Position numbers and translations under genes: made by a program
Source of the DNA: CAZIXN01 sp039180415
GTDB lineage: Bacteria > Planctomycetota > Phycisphaerae > Phycisphaerales > Phycisphaeraceae
Length of the DNA: 55,892 bases
Direction of reading: 5' to 3'
Assembly: GCA_039180415.1 (NCBI GenBank)
Contig: JBCDDH010000014.1
Span: 1-55,892 of the forward strand
Notes under the pieces: generated by a model
What the model saw: the letters and a program-made list of their open reading frames with translations, nothing else
What the model was told of the DNA's origin: nothing
Database searches by the model: none
In this document: in pieces, positions 34,823 to 43,880 of the stretch
How the letters are laid out: every line of letters begins with the position of its first letter
Numbering within the stretch: the stretch's first letter is position 1

Positions 34823-36955
34823 ATGATCAAACTTTCTCGACCCCGGATCGCGTCTTCCCGACGTGCCTCGCTCTCAGTGTACGGCCTCGCTTCGATCCTG
34901 TTGCTCGCGACCGGCGCCCCCGCCGATGCCGAGCCCGCCGAGTTGCCCCAAGCCTGGCTCAACATCCACGGCGTCGGTTGGGACGGGCCCGACGACTCCC
35001 CCGGCCCGATCATGCGTCTGGCCCGCGGCCTGGGCTATCACTACATCTACCACGGCGAGAAGTACGACCACTACGACGGGCCACACCGGGCCGACTTGTT
35101 TTTCTATTACAACGACCCGCACAAGCAGATCCAGACTTCGGTCCAAGGCGATTTTTCCGAAGCCGAGTTGGCCGCCGCGAAAGAGGCGGCGCCCTACACC
35201 CTCCGGCTGCACCCGATGATCCCGCGGGCGATCGACGAGCCGGAGTTCGAACGGTTGGCCAAGGCCGCCCCTCGGGTCTACGAGGCGTACAAGAACCAGC
35301 TCGAAGCCACCAAGGCCTGGGCCAACACGAACCGGCCGTTCCCCCACAACCTTGCGCAGCTGCAGATCTGGGGCGACCGCGACGCGACGCGTTGGGAGCC
35401 GAGCCCGAACTACCAGCAGGACGCGGTGATCGACGAGCACGTCGCCGCGATTGTCGAGCACGTCAAAAAGCAGGAACGCCCCGCCGACAAATACCTGTTT
35501 AAAGGCGTGGTGTTCGACGTGCCGGAAATCTGGAAGGAGTTCAACTGGGCGTCGAACCGCGGCCTGCCCGGCAAGCCCGACGAGAACCGCACCGCCGTCG
35601 CCCGCCCGGGTATCACGTACGACTACGCCACCCTGCAGGAAGGCTGGTACCACTTCCTGGACCGCCTACACGACGCGCTCGAGGACGCGTTCCCGCAGCG
35701 CGACATCAAGATCGTTCACGAGCCCGCATCGATCTGGGCCGACTGGGGTCAGTACATCGCCGACATCCCGTACGAATCGGTGACGCCCGAGATGATGGAC
35801 GGCATCCGCGGCGACGCGATGGTCAGCGAAAAGCCCTCGCTGGAATTCCTGACCCAGCGGGAGCTGGCCGACGACGGCTGGCCGCTGAACCTGCTGGGCA
35901 ACGTCACCGGCGACCTGTTCCCGAAGAACCCCAGCTTCCCGCTGCAACTCGTCGTCTTCGGAGAATGCGCCTCGCGTGGCAGCAACTTTTTCGCTTACGG
36001 CACGTTCGCGCGCGAGTTCGAGCGCCTGCCGCACACCTACGGCGTCGACCTGAACCTGCTGCGCATCGTCGCGGGCTGGGAGAACTCGCACGCTACACCC
36101 GTCGAGACCCGGCTTTGGGACTACGAGAACCGGGTTTATCTCAGCCCCACCGCCGTGGCCGACGAGCGGTCGCTCGCCGCGGTCAACCCGTATACCGGTG
36201 AAATCCAAGGCACGCTCCGCTCGGCCGACGCGGCGATCAAACTGGCCGACGGGCTGGTGCCGTCCGCTTCCAGCGACGGCCTGAACGGCGTTAACGCGTT
36301 CTTCGAATCCGTCGACGGCGAAGCGCCGGTGGTCTTCGAAAACAGTCTGCTCAAGCCGCGCCCCGGCACGAAGCTGCCGCTCGGCTTCCGCCTCCAACTC
36401 GACGAGGCTCCCGCCGACGGCGTCTACTTCGCACATCTCCAGGAAGCCGAACTGGTCCACCGCCCGCAGGAGGTGCCGCACATCATCCGTGAGTTGCACA
36501 ACCCCGGCTTCGAACTCGGCCCCGAGGGCTGGTACACCGGCGACGGCCGCGACGTCCGCGTCGTCCCCGAACGCAAGGTCGTCCGCAGCGGCGAGCTCTC
36601 GGGCAAGCTCATCGCCCGCGCGAAGCGATGGCACAGCTTCACCCAACGCACGCCCGACCTTTACAACATCCACGGCCCGGGCACCTACCGCGTCTCCGGC
36701 TACGTCCAGCAACCGGCGGACTCCGACGCGGTCGTGAACGGTTCGATTCAAGCCATGGTCCGCACCGCCGCCGAAGGCACCCGAACGTTTTCTTCCGAGC
36801 CCGTGCGGCTTATCCCCGGGCAGTGGGTCAAGGTCGAGGCCGATCTCGAGATCGACTTCACCGGCGTCGCGGGGGCCGGCAGCATCGGCTTCCGCATCGA
36901 CCACCGGACCATGCCGTACTACCTCGACGACGTGAGCTTCGAAAAGATCGACTGA
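34823..36955 (+). CDS. Secreted putative glycan-active enzyme of unrecognised family, with carbohydrate-binding-like C-terminus (copy 1)
   Basis: From the ATG at 34823 the product has 710 residues, with a signal peptide (cut near ADAEP, residue 36). Residues about 40-440 look like a barrel-type catalytic domain: AWLNIHGVGWDGP, ADLFFYYNDPHKQ, KGVVFDVPEIWKEFNW (D232, E235), VHEPASIWADWGQY (E300, D307), VVFGECASRGSNFFAYGTFA (E381) and VAGWENSHATPVETRLWDY. About 450-555 is beta-rich. Residues 560-710 resemble a CBM4/9-type jelly roll: NPGFELGPEGWYTG, then VVRSGELSGKLIA and YYLDDVSFEKID. I do not recognise the catalytic family. As no classical endo-acting hydrolase or lyase is in the cluster, this and its neighbour are the best candidates for backbone cleavage; that is inference. 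Confidence 0.6.
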   Translation: MIKLSRPRIASSRRASLSVYGLASILLLATGAPADAEPAELPQAWLNIHGVGWDGPDDSPGPIMRLARGLGYHYIYHGEKYDHYDGPHRADLFFYYNDPHKQIQTSVQGDFSEAELAAAKEAAPYTLRLHPMIPRAIDEPEFERLAKAAPRVYEAYKNQLEATKAWANTNRPFPHNLAQLQIWGDRDATRWEPSPNYQQDAVIDEHVAAIVEHVKKQERPADKYLFKGVVFDVPEIWKEFNWASNRGLPGKPDENRTAVARPGITYDYATLQEGWYHFLDRLHDALEDAFPQRDIKIVHEPASIWADWGQYIADIPYESVTPEMMDGIRGDAMVSEKPSLEFLTQRELADDGWPLNLLGNVTGDLFPKNPSFPLQLVVFGECASRGSNFFAYGTFAREFERLPHTYGVDLNLLRIVAGWENSHATPVETRLWDYENRVYLSPTAVADERSLAAVNPYTGEIQGTLRSADAAIKLADGLVPSASSDGLNGVNAFFESVDGEAPVVFENSLLKPRPGTKLPLGFRLQLDEAPADGVYFAHLQEAELVHRPQEVPHIIRELHNPGFELGPEGWYTGDGRDVRVVPERKVVRSGELSGKLIARAKRWHSFTQRTPDLYNIHGPGTYRVSGYVQQPADSDAVVNGSIQAMVRTAAEGTRTFSSEPVRLIPGQWVKVEADLEIDFTGVAGAGSIGFRIDHRTMPYYLDDVSFEKID

Positions 36956-36988
36956 TCGATCTTCCGTGTTTGCACGCGAGCCATATCC

Positions 36989-39112
36989 ATGATTCATGAT
37001 GTCTCATCCGTGATGGCCCCGGCCATGAAGTGTCTGGCCCGATGCGCCGGGGTGGCATTCGCCCTGGGCGCCGCGGGGGGAACCGCCGCGCAGGCCGAAG
37101 AACTCCCTCAGGAATGGCTAAACATCCAGGGCGTCGGCTGGGACGCCCCGCTGGAAGACCCGGGGAACCAGCTGCGTCTGGCGTTGGGCGTGGGCTACCG
37201 CTACGTCTACCACGAGGCGAAGCACGACGGCTACGAAGGTCCTTACCGCCGCGACCTGTTTTTCTATCTCAACGACCCGCACAAACAGGTCCACCCGTCG
37301 GTCGAGGGCGTGTTCACGGACGCCGAGTTGGCCGCCGCGAGAGGGGCGGCGCCCTACACGCTGGATCGACACCCGATGCTGCCGCGGGCGATCGACGAGC
37401 GGGAATTCAAGGCCCTGCGTCGGGCCGCGCCGCGGGTGTTCGAGGCTTACAAGACCGAGTTCGAAGCGACCAAGTCCTGGGCCAACACCGACCAGCCCTT
37501 CCCCCACAACCTGGCCCAACTCCAGACGTGGGGCGCCGGGGTCATCAACCGGTGGGAGCCCTGCCCCGATGTCCAGCAAGACGCGGTGATCGACGAGCAC
37601 ATCGCGGCGATCGTCGCCCACGTCCGGGCCCAGGAACGCCCCGACGACGGCTACCTGTTCAAGGGCGTCGTGTTCGACGTGCCGGAGATTTGGAAGGAAT
37701 TCAACTGGAACTCGAACCGCGGCCTGCCCGGCACGCCCGACGAGAACCGCACCGCGGTCGCGCGTCCCGGCGTCGGCTACGACCACGCGACGTTGCAGGA
37801 GGGCTGGTACCACTTCCTGTATCGCCTGCAGGTCGAGCTAGAGAAGGCCTTCCCCGACCGCGGCGTCAAACGCATCTACGAACCCGCCGCCATCTGGGCG
37901 GATTGGGGCCAGTACGTCGCCGACATCCCGTACGCATCGATCACGCCGGAGATGACCGAGGTCATCCGCGGCCACGCGATGTTCAGCGAGAAGCCGACCC
38001 TCGAGTTCCTCACGCAAAAAGAGCTGGCCGACAACGGCTGGCCCCCCAACCTGCTGGGCAACGCCACCGCGGACCTGTTCCCCAAGAACCCCAGCTTCCC
38101 GACGCAGCTCGTCGTGCTCGGCGAGTGCGCGGCGCGGGGGAGCAACTTCTTCGCCTACGGCACGTTCGCCCGGCAGTTCGACCGCGACACCCACACCTAC
38201 GGCCCGGACCTGCTGCTGATCCGCATCGTCGCGGGCTGGGAAAACATGCACGCCACGCCCGTCGAAGCCCGGCTGTGGGACTACGACCAACGCGTCTACC
38301 TCAGCCCCACCGCCGTCGCCGACGAACAGGCCTTGGCCACGGTCAACCCCTACACCGGCGAAATCCTCGGCACGCTGCGCTCGCCCGACGCGACGATCAA
38401 GCTCGCCGACGGCTTGCGGCCCGCGGACTCGGCCGACGCGATCCGTGGCGTCAACGCCTTCTTCGAGCCGGTCGGCGGCGAAAGCCCGGTGGTGTTTGAA
38501 GACGGCGTGCTCCAGCCCAAGCCCGGCGTGACGCTACCGCTGGGCTTCCGCTTGCGGTTGGCCGAAGCGTCGGCCGACGGCGGGTTCTTCTCGCACCCAC
38601 AGCGGGAGACGCTCGTGCATCGGCCTCAGGACGAGCCGTACATCATGCGCGAGCTCTACAACCCCGACTTCGAGCTCGGCCCCGACGGCTGGTATACCGG
38701 CGACGGCGGCCGCGTCCGCGTCGTACCGGAAGCCGAGGTCGTCCGGGGCGGGACGTTGTCGGGCAAGCTCATCGCTCGCACCAGGCCCTGGCACGGGTTC
38801 ACGCAGCGCGTGCCCGACCTGCTCAACATCAACGGCCCGGGCCGATACCGGATCACCGGACACTTCCAGCAGCCCGCCGAGTGGGACGCCCCGGTCCGCG
38901 CCTACATCCACCTGATGGTCGCCACCGCCGAAGGCCGGGAGGCGATGAACTCGCAGCGCGTGCTCCTCCGGCCGGGCGAATGGGTCGAAGTCACCGCCGA
39001 GTTTGACGCGGCGTTCGACGGCGTGGTCAGCGCCGCGACCCTCAGCTTCCGCATCAACCACGAGAAAATGCCGTTCTACCTCGACGACGTCTCGATCGAG
39101 AAGCTCGACTGA
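36989..39112 (+). CDS. Secreted putative glycan-active enzyme of unrecognised family (copy 2, tandem paralogue)
   Basis: The 707-residue product starts at 36989; an ATG at 37025 gives a shorter and cleaner signal peptide (cut near AQAEE). It is a full-length paralogue of the previous gene, 33 bases downstream: WLNIQGVGWDAP, DLFFYLNDPHKQV, KGVVFDVPEIWKEFNWNSNRG, WADWGQYVADIPYA, GECAARGSNFFAYGTFARQF and VAGWENMHATPVEARLWDYD are all kept, as is the C-terminal binding-like domain ending in FYLDDVSIEKLD. Differences concentrate in surface-like stretches, for example DRDTHTYGPD against ERLPHTYGVD and the segment after 440. Retention of two intact copies suggests distinct linkages or chain lengths. 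The acids shared by both copies (in FDVPEIW, WADWGQY and GEC) are the candidate catalytic residues. Confidence 0.6.
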   Translation: MIHDVSSVMAPAMKCLARCAGVAFALGAAGGTAAQAEELPQEWLNIQGVGWDAPLEDPGNQLRLALGVGYRYVYHEAKHDGYEGPYRRDLFFYLNDPHKQVHPSVEGVFTDAELAAARGAAPYTLDRHPMLPRAIDEREFKALRRAAPRVFEAYKTEFEATKSWANTDQPFPHNLAQLQTWGAGVINRWEPCPDVQQDAVIDEHIAAIVAHVRAQERPDDGYLFKGVVFDVPEIWKEFNWNSNRGLPGTPDENRTAVARPGVGYDHATLQEGWYHFLYRLQVELEKAFPDRGVKRIYEPAAIWADWGQYVADIPYASITPEMTEVIRGHAMFSEKPTLEFLTQKELADNGWPPNLLGNATADLFPKNPSFPTQLVVLGECAARGSNFFAYGTFARQFDRDTHTYGPDLLLIRIVAGWENMHATPVEARLWDYDQRVYLSPTAVADEQALATVNPYTGEILGTLRSPDATIKLADGLRPADSADAIRGVNAFFEPVGGESPVVFEDGVLQPKPGVTLPLGFRLRLAEASADGGFFSHPQRETLVHRPQDEPYIMRELYNPDFELGPDGWYTGDGGRVRVVPEAEVVRGGTLSGKLIARTRPWHGFTQRVPDLLNINGPGRYRITGHFQQPAEWDAPVRAYIHLMVATAEGREAMNSQRVLLRPGEWVEVTAEFDAAFDGVVSAATLSFRINHEKMPFYLDDVSIEKLD

Positions 39113-39175
39113 CGCGTCCAAGACGTCCGCCGCGGCGCTTCTTCGACCGCACCCATTCACGCAGGAAACCTCCGC

Positions 39176-40657
39176 ATGCCCAAGTCGTGGACCCGCTCCC
39201 GCCTCGCCGGCCGCGTCGTCTCTGGGGCCACGCTGGCCGCCGCGACGTTCGCGGCCGGCTTCGCCCCGACCCACCCCGCCCGGGCCGAAGACCCGCCGCA
39301 GGCCCAAGCTGTCGCGCCCCGGCCCAACGTCGTGCTCGTCGTCGTCGACGACCTCAACCACGACCTGGGTTTCTCCGGCGCCGACGTGCAGACGCCCAAC
39401 TTCGACCGCCTCGCCGAGCGTGGCCTGGTCTTCACCAACGCCCACACCAACGCCCCGGTCTGCAACCCCTCGCGGACCAGCTTCCTGCTCGGCCAATACC
39501 CGCCGACCACCGGCGTCCAGGAAAACAACACCTACTTCCGCGAGTTGCCCCACCTCCGCGACGCCGTCACCCTGCCGCAGCACTTCCGCGAAAACGGGTA
39601 CCACACGGTCGGCGCCGGCAAGATCTTCCATCACGGCTGGCGGCCCAACCGCAATCAACAGAACCGCTTTCTCGATCGTTCGGCGTCGTGGGACCAGTAC
39701 GCCCAGATCAAGCACGGCACGCCCTGGCCCCGGCCGCGCCCCAACAACTGGCACCAGGGCCAGGTCCGCACGTGGTGGGGCAAGTCGTTTTGGTGGAAGG
39801 CCATGGACTTCGATGACGCCGAGACCGGCGACTGGAAGAACGCCGCCCACATCGCCGAGCACCTCGCGCCGCCCCTTCCGGACAAGCCGATGTTTCTGGC
39901 TTGTGGCATCTTCCGGCCGCACGTGCCGTTCGTCGCGGCCCAGAAGTACTTCGACCTTTACGATCTGCCCGACACGCCGACCGAATCGCTGGCGGGTTAT
40001 CTCGAAAACGACGTGAACGACCTGCCCCCGACCGCACGGAAGTGGGCGAACAAGACGGGTCTGCATCGCGCGCTAATGCGGCAAAACATGTGGGACGACG
40101 CGGTCGAGGCGTACCGCGCCTCCACGACCTATGCCGACGCGTGCTTCGGCCAGGTCCTCGACGCCTACGACCGCTCACCGGCCCGCGACCACACCTACCT
40201 CATCGTCACCAGCGACCACGGCTTCCAACTCGGCGAGAAAGGCGCTTGGACCAAATTCAGTTTCTGGGAGCGCACGACCCGCGTGCCGTTCATCGTGATC
40301 GGCCCGGGCATCGAGCCGGGCGTCAGCGAACGCACCGTCAGCCTGATCGACCTGTACCCCACGCTGATCGCCCTGGCCGGGCTGCCCGAGCGTGACGGCC
40401 TCGAAGGCCAGGACATCTCGCCGCTGTTCGATGACCCGCACCGGCCGTGGGATAGCGTGGCCCGCGTCTTCCACGAAGCGGCCGAGAACGAGGCGGTCAT
40501 CGACGAAGAGTTCCGCTACATCCGCTACGCCAACGGCGACGAGGAGTTGTACGACCGCCGGGCCGACCCGCACGACTGGCACAACCTCGCCACAGACCCG
40601 ACCTACGCCGACGTCTTGGAGCGCTACCGCGCGAAGCGCTGGTTCGCCGAGCCCTGA
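39176..40657 (+). CDS. Secreted sulfatase, iduronate-2-sulfatase-like
   Basis: The 493-residue protein has a signal peptide (cut near ARAED, residue 38), VVVDDLNHDLGFSGADV with ligands D58 and D59, and CNPSR at 96-100 with the formylglycine cysteine. GAGKIFHHGW, CGIFRPHVPFVAAQKYFDLYDL and TSDHGFQLGEKGAWTKFSFWE are group blocks shared with the sulfatase at 30369. It follows the tandem unknown-enzyme genes by 63 bases and precedes the importer gene, so the four are likely one transcript. The actual sulfated sugar is unknown. Confidence 0.93.
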   Translation: MPKSWTRSRLAGRVVSGATLAAATFAAGFAPTHPARAEDPPQAQAVAPRPNVVLVVVDDLNHDLGFSGADVQTPNFDRLAERGLVFTNAHTNAPVCNPSRTSFLLGQYPPTTGVQENNTYFRELPHLRDAVTLPQHFRENGYHTVGAGKIFHHGWRPNRNQQNRFLDRSASWDQYAQIKHGTPWPRPRPNNWHQGQVRTWWGKSFWWKAMDFDDAETGDWKNAAHIAEHLAPPLPDKPMFLACGIFRPHVPFVAAQKYFDLYDLPDTPTESLAGYLENDVNDLPPTARKWANKTGLHRALMRQNMWDDAVEAYRASTTYADACFGQVLDAYDRSPARDHTYLIVTSDHGFQLGEKGAWTKFSFWERTTRVPFIVIGPGIEPGVSERTVSLIDLYPTLIALAGLPERDGLEGQDISPLFDDPHRPWDSVARVFHEAAENEAVIDEEFRYIRYANGDEELYDRRADPHDWHNLATDPTYADVLERYRAKRWFAEP

Positions 40658-40756
40658 CGCCCAGGCTTTCCCCTCCGATGCTTAGCCTCGGTTCCGGGTC
40701 CGGGTTGTTGATCCCGTTTTCTCGCCGCTCTCGTCTCCCGTACGAATCGAACCCGT

Positions 40757-42214
40757 ATGTCTACCCCGGCCCCCGCTCCGATCAACGCCAAGCCTTCCCT
40801 GCTCGAACGCTCCGGCTACGCCGTCTCGGCGTTGTCGATCAACACGTACTGGCAGCTGTTCATGATGTTGCAGCTGTTCTTTTACACCGACGTGTTCGGC
40901 ATCACCGCCAAGCAAGCAGGCTGGATGTTCCTGATCACCCGGCTGTGGGACGCGATCAACGATCCGATCGTTGGCGTCCTCGCCGACAAGACCCGCACGC
41001 GCTGGGGCCGGTACCGGCCGTGGCTGCTCTGGGCGGCGGTGCCGTTCGGCGTCATGGGCGTGCTCGCCTTCACCACCCCGCCGCTCGGCGACGGCGGCAA
41101 GCTCATCTACGCCTACGTCACCTACTCCATCCTCGGGCTGACCTATACCGCGATCGGCATCCCGCTCAGCTCGATGATCGGCGTCTCGTCGTCGAACTCG
41201 ATCGTCCGCACGTCGCTGGCGTCGTGGAACATGTTCGGCGCGTTCGTGGCCTCGTTGTTCGCCCAGCTCTTCACGCTCAAGCTCGTCGAGACCCTCGGCG
41301 GCGTCGAGACCGGCATGACCGACGAGCAGGTCCTCGCCGCCAAGCAGGCCGGCTTCCAGTACACGACCTTCCTCTACTCCGGCATCGCCGTCGCCGCGCT
41401 AGTCTTCGCGTTCTTCGTGATGCGTGAACGCGTCGTCGAGGAGAAGCACAAGTCGGCGGTCCCGTTGGCGACCCAGGCCCGGCACCTGGTGACGTGCAGG
41501 CCCTGGCTGATCCTGTTGGGCGTGTTCCTCACGATGTGCCTTTTCATCTCCATCCGCGGCGCCTCGGCCGTGTACTACGTCAAGTACTACCTGGGCATGC
41601 GGGGCGAGGGCGTCGACTTCTTCGGCTACGACCTCACCGAGGGCACGGTCGCCGGGATCTACCTCGCGCTCGGCTCGGTCGGTTGCCTCATCGGCACGCC
41701 GCTCATGGCCCCGCTCTCCAACCGTTTCGGCAAGCGCATCGTTTTCGTCGGCATGCTCGCCTTCAGCGCGGTGATCGGCGCGCTGCACTACCCGCTCGGC
41801 CGGGAAGCGCTCGTCGCCGCGCTGATCCTGCAGGTGCTGGTCGGCTTGTTCTCCGGCCCGCTGTTCGTCCTCAAAAACGCCATGCTCGCCGACGTCGCCG
41901 ACCAGATCGAGCTCGACCACGGCTACCGACCGACCGGGTTGGTCTACTCCGCCGCCAGCTTCGGCCTCAAGTTCGGCTGGACCATCGGCGGCGCCGTCGC
42001 CGGCTGGACCTTGGCCTACTTCGCCTTCGAGGCCAACACCGAGCCGTCCGAGCGCACGCTCACCGGCCTCGTGCTGATGATGAGCTGGCTGCCCACGGTC
42101 CCCATGGCCCTCGCCGCGGCCCTGCTGATGCTCTATCCGCTCCACGAGCAGCGCGTCCGCGAAAACGCCGAGCAACTCGAACGCCAACGAGAAGCCGCGA
42201 GCGACGCGGGCTAA
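40757..42214 (+). CDS. GPH-family sugar:cation symporter
   Basis: The 485-residue protein is a MelB-like importer of the glycoside-pentoside-hexuronide group. DAINDPIVGVLADKTRTRWGRYRPWLLW (about 57-84) is the defining loop after helix 2, with the Asp that takes part in cation binding, and about 12 hydrophobic helices follow. The central loop (about 215-245) is charged and C-terminal residues 465-485 are a cytoplasmic helix. It is the only sugar transporter in the cluster and would bring in de-sulfated oligosaccharides or monosaccharides for the cytoplasmic GH130 enzymes. Its stop overlaps the convergent mobA stop by four bases. Confidence 0.9.
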   Translation: MSTPAPAPINAKPSLLERSGYAVSALSINTYWQLFMMLQLFFYTDVFGITAKQAGWMFLITRLWDAINDPIVGVLADKTRTRWGRYRPWLLWAAVPFGVMGVLAFTTPPLGDGGKLIYAYVTYSILGLTYTAIGIPLSSMIGVSSSNSIVRTSLASWNMFGAFVASLFAQLFTLKLVETLGGVETGMTDEQVLAAKQAGFQYTTFLYSGIAVAALVFAFFVMRERVVEEKHKSAVPLATQARHLVTCRPWLILLGVFLTMCLFISIRGASAVYYVKYYLGMRGEGVDFFGYDLTEGTVAGIYLALGSVGCLIGTPLMAPLSNRFGKRIVFVGMLAFSAVIGALHYPLGREALVAALILQVLVGLFSGPLFVLKNAMLADVADQIELDHGYRPTGLVYSAASFGLKFGWTIGGAVAGWTLAYFAFEANTEPSERTLTGLVLMMSWLPTVPMALAAALLMLYPLHEQRVRENAEQLERQREAASDAG

Positions 42215-42810
42215 CCGTCGGTATCCGCCGTGGCAGCCGCGCGCCGCAACGCCTCCGCGGTATCGATGTCGGCAAACGGCGCCGCCCGCGCCGGGGCCGT
42301 CACCGTCTGCAAACGGCCGCCCAACAACCCCAGCCACGCCCGCATCGCGCCGCCGCCTTGATCGAGTTCGCTGCGTACGCTCGGCAACAAATCGACGTGG
42401 TAAAGCCCGGGGAACGGCTCGAACCCGTCGGCGGTCCGGAAGAGGGCAGCGCGGTGGCGGCCTGATTCGAGAGACGCGGCGAGTTGCCGGATCGCCTCGG
42501 AGGTCGGCCGGGCGAGATCGCACGCCGCCAAAACAATCCACGTTTCGCCGGCGGCGTCCGCGTGTTCCAGCGCGGTCTCGAGGCCGGCGAGCGGGCCGGC
42601 CCCGGGGCGTCGGTCCGCGATCGTGGCGAGGCCCAGGTCGCCGTAGGCCCCGCCCCGCGCGGCGACCACGGTGACCCGACAAGTCACCGGCGCGAGCGAT
42701 TCGACGACGTGGCGGAGCAACGGCTTGCCCCGGAACCCGGCCCGGGCCTTGTCCGAACCGAAGCGCCGGCTCCGTCCCCCGGCGAGCACGTACAGCGGCA
42801 GCGGCGGCAT
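42211..42810 (-). CDS. mobA: Molybdenum cofactor guanylyltransferase
   Basis: I chose the ATG at 42810, 8 bases after the moaC/B stop, giving 199 residues. LAGGRSRRFGSDKA (about 8-21) is the nucleotide-binding signature of MobA, and DRRPGAGPLAGLETAL (about 66-81) and AACDLARPT (about 94-102) are the following blocks, the Asp in ACDLA binding metal. It adds GMP to Mo-molybdopterin to give the guanine dinucleotide form that the nitrate reductase at 50180 needs. It is last in the cofactor operon. Confidence 0.9.
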   Translation of the reverse strand: MPPLPLYVLAGGRSRRFGSDKARAGFRGKPLLRHVVESLAPVTCRVTVVAARGGAYGDLGLATIADRRPGAGPLAGLETALEHADAAGETWIVLAACDLARPTSEAIRQLAASLESGRHRAALFRTADGFEPFPGLYHVDLLPSVRSELDQGGGAMRAWLGLLGGRLQTVTAPARAAPFADIDTAEALRRAAATADTDG

Positions 42811-42818
42811 CCCCCCGC

Positions 42819-43880
42819 TCACGCGTCCGGCCCGAGCGTGGCGAGCAAGTGCGGCAACAGCGGCTTGAGCGCGTCGAGCCAATCCACCGCCCCGCGCGGC
42901 GAGCCGGGCAGGTTCACGATCAGACTCGTACCCCGCAGACCCGCGACGGACCGGCTGAGCGGGGCGTACGGGTGCGCCGCCGCGGTGACCCGTCGCGCGT
43001 GCTCGGTGAGCCCGGGGTGAACCCGCTCGATCACCCGGGCGGTGGCTTCGGGCGTGTGGTCGCGCGGACCCGAGCCCGTGCCGCCGGTGGTCAGGATCAG
43101 CTGCGTGTGTCCGTCCGCGGCGTCGCACCAGGCACGCAATTGCGCTTCGATGGCCTCGGGTTCGTCGGCGATCAGGGCCCGCTCGACCGCCGCGCCCGGG
43201 GCGTGCGTGCTGAGCCAATCCGCCACCGCCGGGCCGCCGCGGTCTTCGTAGACGCCGTCCGCCGCGCGATCGCTGACCGTGAGCACGAAGCAAGCGACGC
43301 GCAGCCCGTCGAACGACGGCGCACCGCCGCGCGGGGGATATCCGCACGACAGGCCCTCGGCCGAATCTTCCTGTGGCGTAGCGCGGTAGTCGCCGCGCGT
43401 GCCGCCGGTCTTTTCCAGCAGGCGAACCCGCTCGATCGTCGCGTCGCGCTGCACCGCCTTGACCATGTCGATCACGGCCAACGCCGACGCCGACGCCGCG
43501 TGCAACGCCTCCATCTCAACGCCGGTGCGCGCGGTCGTGCGGACCGTGGCCTCGACGCGAACCCGATCGTCTTCGCCGAGTTCGGCGTCCACCGAGACGC
43601 CGTCGATCGGCAACGGGTGGCAGAGCGGCACGATCGTCGCCGTGTGCTTCACGGCCTGGATGCCCGCGAGCTGCGCGACGGCCAACGTGTCCCCCTTCTT
43701 GTTGCGGCGTTCGCGGACCAGCCGCGCGGCGGTCGCGTTGAGCGCGACGACGGCCTCGGCCGTGGCGGAACGCGCGGTCACCGGCTTGTCCGCCACGTCG
43801 ACCATGCGGACGCCCGACGCGTCGGCGTGTGTCAGCGCTGCACGGTTCTCGGCGGGCTCGGTGGGCTTGGGTGGATTCAT
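42819..43880 (-). CDS. MoaC-MoaB fusion: cyclic pyranopterin monophosphate synthase / molybdopterin adenylyltransferase
   Basis: The 353-residue protein joins two enzymes of molybdenum cofactor synthesis. Residues about 10-165 are MoaC: MVDVADKPVTARSATAEA, GIQAVKHTATIVPLCHPLPI with the active-site histidines, GVEMEALHAASASALAVIDMVK. Residues about 195-353 are MoaB/MogA-like: VACFVLTVSDRAADGVYEDRGG and ILTTGGTGSGPRDHTPEAT, with the TGGTG nucleotide loop. The linker contains a short Pro/Gly stretch. The start ATG overlaps the moeA stop (ATGA). The fusion joins non-consecutive steps of the pathway; similar fusions are known in some bacteria. Confidence 0.88.
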   Translation of the reverse strand: MNPPKPTEPAENRAALTHADASGVRMVDVADKPVTARSATAEAVVALNATAARLVRERRNKKGDTLAVAQLAGIQAVKHTATIVPLCHPLPIDGVSVDAELGEDDRVRVEATVRTTARTGVEMEALHAASASALAVIDMVKAVQRDATIERVRLLEKTGGTRGDYRATPQEDSAEGLSCGYPPRGGAPSFDGLRVACFVLTVSDRAADGVYEDRGGPAVADWLSTHAPGAAVERALIADEPEAIEAQLRAWCDAADGHTQLILTTGGTGSGPRDHTPEATARVIERVHPGLTEHARRVTAAAHPYAPLSRSVAGLRGTSLIVNLPGSPRGAVDWLDALKPLLPHLLATLGPDA

